From NCBI RefSeq assembly GCF_000632715.1, contig NZ_BAWO01000033.1:1-59504 (forward strand): a stretch of 59,504 nt of DNA, read 5' to 3'. Shown here piece after piece: positions 53,147 through 59,504 of this stretch; position 1 is the stretch's first letter, and every line of letters begins with the position of its first letter. The translations under genes and the position numbers were made by a program. The notes beneath the pieces were generated by a model. It had not been told where the DNA came from. It did not search any database and was given only the letters and a program-made list of their open reading frames with translations. The stretch comes from Parageobacillus caldoxylosilyticus NBRC 107762 (GTDB lineage: Bacteria; Bacillota; Bacilli; Bacillales; Anoxybacillaceae).

Positions 53147-54625
53147 TTATAAAATAATGGCGATTAACCCGCCGGAGCCTTCGTTAATGATGCGCTCTAG
53201 CGTTTCTTTTAGTTTATAACGGGCATTTTCCGGCATCATCGCTAGTTTTGCCTGAATTCCTTCGCGGACAATCGAGCTGAGCGAACGTCCAAAAATATCG
53301 GAATTCCAAATCGAGAGAGGGTCATCTTCAAAATCTTGCATTAAATAACGGACGAGTTCTTCGCTTTGTTTTTCCGTGCCGATGATTGGAGCAAACTCCG
53401 ATTCGACGTCTACTTTAATCATATGAATCGACGGAGCGACCGCTTTTAAACGGACGCCGAAACGGGAGCCCTGGCGAATGATTTCCGGCTCGTCTAAGCT
53501 CATATCGGAAAGCGCCGGCGCTGCAATGCCATAGCCAGTTTGCTTCACCATTTTTAATGCATCGGCAATTTGATCATATTCCGCTTTTGCATGGGCAAAG
53601 TCCTGCATAAGCTGTAATAAATGATCTTTTCCGCGAATTTCCACGCCGACAATTTCTTTTAAAATTTGATCATACAATTCATCCGGCGCGTATAAATCGA
53701 TTTCGGCTATTCCTTGCCCCATTTCAATGCCGGCCAGGCTTGCTCTTTCAATAAAATCATATTCGCTAAATTGCTGCACCACTCTGTCAACATCGCGCAG
53801 CCGTTTAATGTCTTTTACCGTATCGCGCACGGCTTCTTGATAGCTTTCGCGAAGCCAATGATCTTCGCGAAGCACCATGACCCAGCTCGGTAAGTTCACA
53901 TTCACCTCTAATACCGGAAATTCATATAATGCTTCACGAAGCACGTTATATACATCGGCTTCTCTCATGCTTTCGACGCTGATGGCTAACACCGGAATAT
54001 CGTATTTTTCTGCAAGCTCGCGGCGCAGCGCTTCCGTTTCCGGATGGTGCGGACGTACGGTGTTAATAATCATAATAAACGGTTTGCCGACTTCTTTTAA
54101 CTCGTTAATGACGCGCTCTTCGGCTTCGATATAATGTTGGCGCGGAATCTCGCCGATCGTGCCGTCCGTCGTAATAACCACACCAATCGTTGAATGTTCT
54201 TGAATGACTTTTCTGGTGCCGATTTCCGCCGCCTCCTGAAACGGAATCGGTTCCTCATACCATGGCGTATGAATCATGCGCGGACCGTTTTCGTCTTCAT
54301 ATCCTTTTGCACCAGGGACGGCATAGCCAACGCAGTCAACAAGGCGGATATTTACCTCCAATCCTTCGTCGACTTTTACAGTTACCGCTTGATTTGGCAC
54401 AAATTTCGGCTCGGTGGTCATAATCGTTTTCCCTGCGGCGCTTTGCGGCAATTCATCTTGCGCACGCGCTTTATCTGCTTCATTTTTAATATTCGGGATG
54501 ACGACAAGCTCCATAAACCTTTTTATGAAAGTCGATTTGCCGGTTCGGACCGCACCGACTACTCCTAAATAAATATCGCCACCTGTCCGTTCGGCGATAT
54601 CTTTAAAAATATCGACTTTTTCCAA
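53147..54625 (-). CDS. spoIVA: SpoIVA, spore coat basement-layer ATPase
   Basis: A 492-residue protein, the same length as in B. subtilis, that binds the forespore surface through SpoVM and polymerises with ATP to form the base of the coat. The Walker A motif is GAVRTGKST near residue 25, and the switch-like NIRLVDCVGY follows. The C-terminal SGGLIAIIL tail needed for targeting is intact. The start is a TTG at 54625 with GGAGG 8 nt upstream, by homology to MEKVDIFKDI. Mother-cell sigma-E control is expected; only a weak match (TCATATG-N14-CAATACTA) was seen. Confidence 0.97.
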   Translation of the reverse strand: MEKVDIFKDIAERTGGDIYLGVVGAVRTGKSTFIKRFMELVVIPNIKNEADKARAQDELPQSAAGKTIMTTEPKFVPNQAVTVKVDEGLEVNIRLVDCVGYAVPGAKGYEDENGPRMIHTPWYEEPIPFQEAAEIGTRKVIQEHSTIGVVITTDGTIGEIPRQHYIEAEERVINELKEVGKPFIMIINTVRPHHPETEALRRELAEKYDIPVLAISVESMREADVYNVLREALYEFPVLEVNVNLPSWVMVLREDHWLRESYQEAVRDTVKDIKRLRDVDRVVQQFSEYDFIERASLAGIEMGQGIAEIDLYAPDELYDQILKEIVGVEIRGKDHLLQLMQDFAHAKAEYDQIADALKMVKQTGYGIAAPALSDMSLDEPEIIRQGSRFGVRLKAVAPSIHMIKVDVESEFAPIIGTEKQSEELVRYLMQDFEDDPLSIWNSDIFGRSLSSIVREGIQAKLAMMPENARYKLKETLERIINEGSGGLIAIIL

Positions 54626-54740
54626 ATGACTCCCCTCCAGTCTTTGGGTCGTTATCATAAACAACCAAATTTTTTGCTAGTATTGTAGGACACTATATGC
54701 ATATGATGTTGTCCTATTCATTTATGACTAAAAATGTATA

Positions 54741-54779
54741 AAAAATCCCTTCTCTAGAATGTATTTTCCTAGAGAAGGG
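54741..54779 (-). terminator. Intrinsic terminator of yphF
   Basis: Stem CCCTTCTCTAG/CTAGAGAAGGG with an 11-nt loop, then A and six T on the minus strand. Confidence 0.88.
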
Positions 54780-54787
54780 TTCATGAC

Positions 54788-55510
54788 TCATTTTGTTAAA
54801 AAAATCGGTTCATTTGTTTTCGCATCAACGGTGTATGGAAGGGAGTAGGCGGGTACGAATAACGAATGCTTCACCAAAATGTCGCGAATATCATCGCCGG
54901 GACGGTAATGATGTTTCTCTTTTTTTAATGCGTTATATAAGTCGATGCGATAATCGATATAAATTTCCCCGCTCCCATTGATGACAAACGGCAAATTGTT
55001 GCCGGAAAACGGGCTGACCGCATACGGCGGCTCTTTATAACCGAGCTTTTTATAATCCAGAGTAAACACTCCCGGTGCGATCATTTTCTTAAACGGCGGA
55101 TATCGATGATTGTCTTGGTACATTTGCAAACGCAGCTTTAAGTCGCGAATCCGTTCAGCCAGACGCAAGTCCAGCAATTTCACCGTTGGGTTCTTTTCCG
55201 CATCGACAATGACATATTGGAAAACACCGCCGCTTTCATATGCGTTTCCCGGTGGTTCCTGCATATAGCGGGGGATTAGCTTGTTGAAATCAATCGGATA
55301 TTTCTGGTAAATTGGTGTTTTCATGTCACGCGTTTTAATCGGCAAAAGCCCCCCTGTTGCTTTACGGTACTGGTTTACTGCTGATTGTACCGCCGCCACT
55401 TGATCTTCATACGGAATTTGATTTTGTTTTAGGCGCTCTTTTGGGTATAAACAACCGGAAAGAGATAATATGATCAGACATGAGGCAATACAACGAATGA
55501 TCCATCTCAT
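54788..55510 (-). CDS. yphF: YphF, lipoprotein
   Basis: A 240-residue protein with a lipoprotein signal: the hydrophobic IASCLIILSLSGC ends in the lipobox LSGC, so Cys20 should be lipidated and the protein held on the outer face of the membrane. The rest is soluble, with LPIKTRDMKTPIYQKYPIDF and the DNHRYPPF segment. The function is unknown. It lies 27 bp after yphE, upstream of spoIVA, as in B. subtilis. Confidence 0.82.
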   Translation of the reverse strand: MRWIIRCIASCLIILSLSGCLYPKERLKQNQIPYEDQVAAVQSAVNQYRKATGGLLPIKTRDMKTPIYQKYPIDFNKLIPRYMQEPPGNAYESGGVFQYVIVDAEKNPTVKLLDLRLAERIRDLKLRLQMYQDNHRYPPFKKMIAPGVFTLDYKKLGYKEPPYAVSPFSGNNLPFVINGSGEIYIDYRIDLYNALKKEKHHYRPGDDIRDILVKHSLFVPAYSLPYTVDAKTNEPIFLTK

Positions 55511-55537
55511 TTACAATCCATCCTTTAACTGCGACTG

Positions 55538-55741
55538 TTATTCTGGTGTAGGGCCGCTAAAGACGACAAAAATAATAATAATTCCCGCTAAAATCATCAA
55601 AATATAGGCGATGAATGCCAAAATAAAGCGGATGATCTTGTTTTTTGCTTTATAGCGGCTAATGTAAATAGAAGCGACGGAAATAAACATAAATACCATC
55701 GATGCAATGGCAACCCACATTTTCGCTAAAGCTGGCGACAT
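55538..55741 (-). CDS. yphE: YphE, DUF2768 membrane protein
   Basis: A 67-residue protein with two membrane segments (MWVAIASMVFMFISVASIYI and IRFILAFIAYILMILAGIII) and a short basic loop between them. The ATG at 55741 has AGGAGG 8 nt upstream. The family is common in spore-formers and of unknown function. Probably co-transcribed with yphF. Confidence 0.8.
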   Translation of the reverse strand: MSPALAKMWVAIASMVFMFISVASIYISRYKAKNKIIRFILAFIAYILMILAGIIIIFVVFSGPTPE

Positions 55742-55820
55742 CCGTTTTTCCTCCTTTTTCGACACTTATTATAACAGCAAACGTGTTTCATTGCACCTAA
55801 GTCTGTTTTCTTCGCCATGC

Positions 55821-55868
55821 AAAAAAAAAAAAAAACTGAAGTAAAGCGGGGCTTTCTTTACTTCAGTT
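55821..55868 (-). terminator. Intrinsic terminator of gpsA
   Basis: Stem ACTGAAGTAAAG/CTTTACTTCAGT followed by about fourteen T on the minus strand, but about 100 bp after the gpsA stop. Confidence 0.9.
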
Positions 55869-55970
55869 CAACTATAATACCCTTTCCGGAAGCTCAAGTC
55901 TATAATTGTTCGTAGTATTGTATGCAGTGCGTGAACAACTTGTATCATCGAACGCCTATTTTCTTCATTT

Positions 55971-57008
55971 TTACCGCTGCGGTTCCGTAAGAATATTCAT
56001 TAAATCGTCCATCTCTTGCGTTTTCACGCGCGACATTAACGAATCGACCGCATCTTTTGGATCCTTTCCGGCGAACAATACTTCATAAAGCACTTCCGTA
56101 ATCGGCATTTTTACTCCAAGCTTTTTCGCGAGCTGATAGGCCGCTTTCGTTGTTCTTACCCCTTCTACGACCATTCCCATGCTTTCAAGAACTTCATCAA
56201 GTTTTTTTCCTTTTCCTAACATATGACCAGCGCGCCAATTTCGTGAATGAACACTTGTGCATGTTACAATTAAATCACCAACCCCTGTTAAACCAGCAAA
56301 GGTCAGCGGATTGGCGCCAAGCGCGCAGCCTAAGCGGGCGATTTCTGCCAGCCCCCTTGTCATAAGCGCCGCTTTTGCATTATCCCCATATCCTAATCCA
56401 TCCGAAATGCCGGCCGCTAGCGCAATGATATTTTTCAGCGCCCCGCCCAGTTCGACTCCGATTAAATCAGGATTGGTATAAACGCGGAAATATTGATGAT
56501 TCATAAACAAATCTTGAATGCACTCCGCCGCTTCCATGTTTTTCGCGGAAACGGCCACCGTCGTCGGATGGCGCAAGCTCACTTCCTCGGCATGGCTCGG
56601 ACCGGATAAAACGACAACATCTTTTAAAAGCTCGCCCATTTCCTCTTCGACCATTTCGGAAACACGCTTATGTGTATCCGGTTCGATTCCTTTACTGACA
56701 GCGACGATCGTAATCGGTTCACGAATACAATCGCGCACTTTCCTCAGCACTTCGCGAATCGCCTTTGTCGGCACAGCCAGCACCACGGTTTGAATACGGT
56801 CTAACGCCTGGCAAAGATCGGTATAGCCAACGATTCCTTCCGGCAGTTGAATGCCGGGCAAATATTTTTCGTTCGTTCGTTTTTGATTTATTTCTTCGAT
56901 TTGTTCTGCACGGTGTCCCCAAAGCCGGACTTGATGCCCATTATCGGCGAGGACCAGCGCAAGCGCTGTCCCCCAGCTTCCCGCTCCTAGCACTGCAATC
57001 TTCTTCAC
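55971..57008 (-). CDS. gpsA: Glycerol-3-phosphate dehydrogenase [NAD(P)+]
   Basis: A 345-residue enzyme that makes sn-glycerol 3-phosphate for phospholipids. The Rossmann [10 protein letters not shown] is near the N-terminus. The catalytic Lys lies in [13 protein letters not shown], and [14 protein letters not shown] and [14 protein letters not shown] are conserved. It starts with GTG at 57008 after GGAAGTGAG. It follows der by 58 bp. Confidence 0.96.
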   Translation of the reverse strand: MKKIAVLGAGSWGTALALVLADNGHQVRLWGHRAEQIEEINQKRTNEKYLPGIQLPEGIVGYTDLCQALDRIQTVVLAVPTKAIREVLRKVRDCIREPITIVAVSKGIEPDTHKRVSEMVEEEMGELLKDVVVLSGPSHAEEVSLRHPTTVAVSAKNMEAAECIQDLFMNHQYFRVYTNPDLIGVELGGALKNIIALAAGISDGLGYGDNAKAALMTRGLAEIARLGCALGANPLTFAGLTGVGDLIVTCTSVHSRNWRAGHMLGKGKKLDEVLESMGMVVEGVRTTKAAYQLAKKLGVKMPITEVLYEVLFAGKDPKDAVDSLMSRVKTQEMDDLMNILTEPQR

Positions 57009-57066
57009 CGTTTCTCACTTCCTTTTATCCATGATCTGTCATCTATCGCGCCGCCTCCGCTTTTCT

Positions 57067-58377
57067 TTATTTCCGCGGTCTGGCGATGATTTTAATCGGC
57101 GTCCCTTCAAAACCGAACGCATCGCGGATGCGGTTTTCTAAAAAGCGCTCGTAGGAGAAATGCATCAGCTCCGGGTCGTTGACAAAAACAACAAACGTTG
57201 GCGGTTTTACAGCCACTTGCGTCATGTAATAAATTTTTAAGCGCCGCCCATTATGCGTCGGGGTTGGATTCATCGCCACGGCATCCATAATCACTTCGTT
57301 CAGCACGTTTGTTTGCACGCGCATCGCATGATTTTCGCTCACCATGCGGACAAGCGGCAACAGCTTATGTAACCGCTGCTTTGTTTTTGCCGAAACGAAA
57401 AGGATTGGCGCATAGTCCAAAAACGGAAAGTGATCACGAATTTTCCGCTCAAATTCGATCAGCGTTTTGTCATCTTTTTCAATGGCGTCCCATTTATTGA
57501 CGACAATAATGACACCGCGCCCTGCTTCATGAGCGTATCCCGCAATTTTTTTATCTTGTTCAATAATGCCTTCTTCCGCGTTTAAGACGACAAGAACGAC
57601 ATCCGAACGTTCAATCGCTTTTAGCGCGCGCAGCACACTATATTTTTCGGTACTCTCATAAATTTTTCCTCTTTTTCTCATTCCTGCTGTGTCAATAATA
57701 ACATATTCTTGTCCTTCCCTTACAAATGATGTATCGACAGCATCACGCGTCGTACCGGCAATATCGCTGACGATGACGCGCTCTTCTCCTAAAATGGCAT
57801 TAACAAGGGACGATTTGCCAACGTTCGGCCTCCCGATTAAACAAAACTTAATCACGTCTTCTTCATATTCTTCTTGACCTCGTTTCGGAAAATGGCGGAC
57901 AACTGCATCCAGCAAATCGCCAAGCCCTGTTCCATGCGCGCCGGAAATCGGGTATGGATCGCCAAATCCAAGCGCATAAAAATCATAAATCAAGTCGCGC
58001 ATTTCCGGATTATCGATTTTATTGACGGCGAGAACGACCGGCTTGTTCGAACGATGCAAAATTTTCGCTACTTCCTCATCGGCAGCCGTTACACCGTCCC
58101 GGCCGTTTGTCATAAAAATAATGACGTCCGCTTCATCGATCGCGATTTCTGCCTGTTGGCGAATTTGCACTAGAAGCGGTTCATCGCCAATATCGATTCC
58201 GCCTGTATCAATCAAGTAAAATTGATGGTTCAGCCATTCTGCACTGCTGTAAATTCTGTCGCGAGTTACCCCGGGCACATCCTCGACAATGGAAATACGT
58301 TCACCGACAATGCGGTTAAAAATCGTTGATTTTCCGACATTCGGACGGCCAACAATAGCCACGACTGGATTGGTCAT
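57067..58377 (-). CDS. der: Der (EngA), double GTPase of ribosome assembly
   Basis: A 436-residue protein with two GTPase domains. G1 motifs are GRPNVGKST near residue 10 and GRPNVGKSS near 182; DTGG/DTAG switch motifs and two NK-D motifs (NKID, NKWD) are present. The C-terminal KH-like domain ([20 protein letters not shown]) binds rRNA. It is needed to mature the 50S subunit. AAAGGGTG precedes the ATG. Confidence 0.97.
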   Translation of the reverse strand: MTNPVVAIVGRPNVGKSTIFNRIVGERISIVEDVPGVTRDRIYSSAEWLNHQFYLIDTGGIDIGDEPLLVQIRQQAEIAIDEADVIIFMTNGRDGVTAADEEVAKILHRSNKPVVLAVNKIDNPEMRDLIYDFYALGFGDPYPISGAHGTGLGDLLDAVVRHFPKRGQEEYEEDVIKFCLIGRPNVGKSSLVNAILGEERVIVSDIAGTTRDAVDTSFVREGQEYVIIDTAGMRKRGKIYESTEKYSVLRALKAIERSDVVLVVLNAEEGIIEQDKKIAGYAHEAGRGVIIVVNKWDAIEKDDKTLIEFERKIRDHFPFLDYAPILFVSAKTKQRLHKLLPLVRMVSENHAMRVQTNVLNEVIMDAVAMNPTPTHNGRRLKIYYMTQVAVKPPTFVVFVNDPELMHFSYERFLENRIRDAFGFEGTPIKIIARPRK

Positions 58378-58410
58378 ACTATCACCCTTTCTTTACGTAT
58401 CGCGACGGTA

Positions 58411-58432
58411 AAAAACACCCTTTTCGGAAGGG
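58411..58432 (-). terminator. Terminator-like hairpin before der
   Basis: Stem CCCTT/AAGGG followed by TGTTTTTT on the minus strand, between the truncated YIEGIA-like gene and der. Confidence 0.55.
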
Positions 58433-58448
58433 CATGGCTACAACTGTT

Positions 58449-58592
58449 TTATTTTATCAAAAACACCATCTCCCAACAATCATCTAATGTTTGACGATAA
58501 TGAGCCATTTGATAGTCCGTCCGCAATAAATAAAGCCGTGTCAGCACCCCCGTCCCAACCCCATATAGAATGGGGAAAGTGCCTTCATTCAT
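58449..58592 (-). pseudogene. Truncated YIEGIA-family gene, only the first ~28 residues match
   Basis: The 47-codon frame begins MNEGTFPILYGVGTGVLTRL and YLLRTDYQ, which matches the start of YIEGIA-domain membrane proteins (about 290 residues in relatives, from memory). The following 19 residues (MAHYRQTLDDCWEMVFLIK) do not fit and then stop. The start overlaps the yphA stop (ATGA) and has its own GGGGGAC, so it is still translated if transcribed. It looks like the leftover of a deletion that removed most of the gene. A genuine short protein is the alternative. Confidence 0.6.
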
Positions 58593-59185
58593 GGCTGTCT
58601 TGTCCCCCTTATCGGTTTCTTTCCGTCTATGTACACCGGAATGTAATCGACTAGCGCCCAAATAAACGTACAGCATGCACTAAGGGAGACCGTATCTAAA
58701 AAAGAATAAGATCCAATGATATACGAAAACGAAATTTTTTGCGAAATAATAGAATACAACATTTCCCCTTGGCAGCTGCCAATGACTAAACATAGTAAGC
58801 GCGATTGAATATTTTCGTAAAATAAAAAGCATAGAATGACTAATAGGATTGCCAGCATCCATCTATGGTCCATCCATATCCATACCGGATCAAAGAAAAC
58901 GAGCAGTTGAAAGGATGTGTAAGCAAAAGCAATCGTCAATACAGCTATCGCCATATAGACAAGTTTTCGCCGGGATTGCTTTGCGGCGTAATAGCAAGAC
59001 AAGAAAAAAAGAAACAGAAAAGAAAGCGTTATTTGGAAGCCGCCTATATTTAACGAAACAGAAGAAAAAATAATCGTGATGAGAGCGGCTGCTGCCACCA
59101 TCGTCCGCCAAGCTGTTTTTTTCATAAAAAAAGTGGCAATCACCCATACTATCCAAAAAAATGAATAAAAATAAATGCCATCCAT
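58589..59185 (-). CDS. yphA: YphA-like membrane protein
   Basis: A 198-residue protein with about six membrane segments (for example WRTMVAAAALITIIF and WMLAILLVILCFLFYENI). Size and place next to der and ypzI fit B. subtilis yphA. The ATG at 59185 has AAGGGGTG 6 nt upstream. The function is unknown. It is coupled to the truncated gene behind it. Confidence 0.7.
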   Translation of the reverse strand: MDGIYFYSFFWIVWVIATFFMKKTAWRTMVAAAALITIIFSSVSLNIGGFQITLSFLFLFFLSCYYAAKQSRRKLVYMAIAVLTIAFAYTSFQLLVFFDPVWIWMDHRWMLAILLVILCFLFYENIQSRLLCLVIGSCQGEMLYSIISQKISFSYIIGSYSFLDTVSLSACCTFIWALVDYIPVYIDGKKPIRGTRQP

Positions 59186-59238
59186 ATTTTCCACCCCTTA
59201 TTATGTTCATTATTTCATCTTTTATGAACATTCATTCG

Positions 59239-59269
59239 TGCATAAGCAAAACAAAAAATAGTCATAGTA
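59239..59269 (+). promoter_or_regulatory. Candidate sigma-G promoter of ypzI
   Basis: TGCATA (59239-59244), an 18-nt spacer and CATAGTA (59263-59269) closely match the sigma-G pattern TGMATA-N18-CATACTA. Confidence 0.6.
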
Positions 59270-59305
59270 AGAATGATATCTATTAAAAGAAAGGAGCGAA
59301 ATTCA

Positions 59306-59440
59306 TTGGGTAGAGACCGGCAAGAAAAAAAGCTAAAACAATCGAGACGCGTCGAATCAGACCGTGATCAATCCCTCGAATACAAAGGCGCGACAAGACT
59401 GGAAGACCCGGAATCAGCCAGAGAAAGAAATAAACACTAA
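59306..59440 (+). CDS. ypzI: YpzI-like small protein
   Basis: A 44-residue, highly charged protein, MGRDRQEKKLKQSRRVESDR at its start, ending ESARERNKH. It matches the small B. subtilis YpzI family in size and in the RRVESDRDQSL core. It starts with TTG at 59306, with GGAG 9 nt upstream. It has no hydrophobic segment. A forespore-type promoter precedes it, so a spore protein is likely, by inference. It is divergent from yphA. Confidence 0.82.
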   Translation: MGRDRQEKKLKQSRRVESDRDQSLEYKGATRLEDPESARERNKH

Positions 59441-59504
59441 GGAAAACGGAGACGGCGCATCTATTTACGACACGTGCTGGGGGAATCGGAAAGATAGTAT
59501 GAAA

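Overview
The window comes from a thermophilic spore-forming Bacillaceae chromosome, most likely Geobacillus or Parageobacillus. Gene order follows the ponA-to-ypzI arc of the Bacillus subtilis chromosome almost gene for gene. CsgA, SpoIVA and YppG show that the cell sporulates. The TRAP, HepT and CCA-enzyme sequences resemble, from memory, the well-studied G. stearothermophilus proteins. No rRNA, tRNA, CRISPR array or prophage was seen. Most genes read on the minus strand.

Layout, left to right. 1-3405: a TnpB-type gene cut by the window edge, the spore genes ybxH and csgA, and a decayed IS605-type element placed against the csgA stop codon. 3442-8846: the ypp cluster (yppG, yppF, an undescribed 56-residue gene, yppE, yppD), then recU-ponA on the plus strand. 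8872-17219: ypoC-nth-dnaD, asnS, aspB-ypmB-ypmA and dinG, which is broken by one in-frame amber codon. 17302-25267: panD-panC-panB behind a structured leader, then birA, cca, bshA, bshB1, mgsA, dapB and ypjD. 25410-33278: ypjC (plus), ypjB, ypjA, the menaquinol:cytochrome c reductase operon qcrABC, ypiF, ypiB, ypiA and an unrecognised gene. 33358-34680: an IS605-type insertion that supplies the last bases of aroA. 34677-52240: the aromatic supra-operon, read right to left as folE-mtrB-hepS-menG-hepT-ndk-cheR-aroC-aroB-aroH-trpEDCFBA-hisC-tyrA-aroA. 52367-59440: hbs, spoIVA, yphF, yphE, gpsA, der, a truncated YIEGIA-like gene, yphA and ypzI.

How the genes work together. The aro genes here cover dehydroquinate synthase (aroB), EPSP synthase (aroA), chorismate synthase (aroC) and chorismate mutase (aroH). 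Chorismate then goes to tryptophan through trpEDCFBA and to tyrosine/phenylalanine through tyrA and hisC. The trp leader carries eleven GAG/TAG triplets, an antiterminator, a terminator and a hairpin over the trpE ribosome binding site. The regulator that reads it, TRAP (mtrB), is encoded about 7 kb away in the same window, so the whole control circuit is present. hepS-menG-hepT make menaquinone-7, the quinone oxidised by qcrABC. panBCD feed coenzyme A synthesis, and bshA/bshB1 make bacillithiol.

The most interesting points are the panB leader, which looks like a terminator/antiterminator switch; the reconstructed empty site of the IS605 insertion in the aroA stop codon; the in-frame tnpA-tnpB hybrid inside that element; the amber codon in dinG; a diverged pair of about 140-bp repeats; a truncated YIEGIA gene coupled to yphA; and forespore-type promoters in front of ypzI and the 56-residue gene. 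I found no convincing new multi-gene defence or metabolic system.
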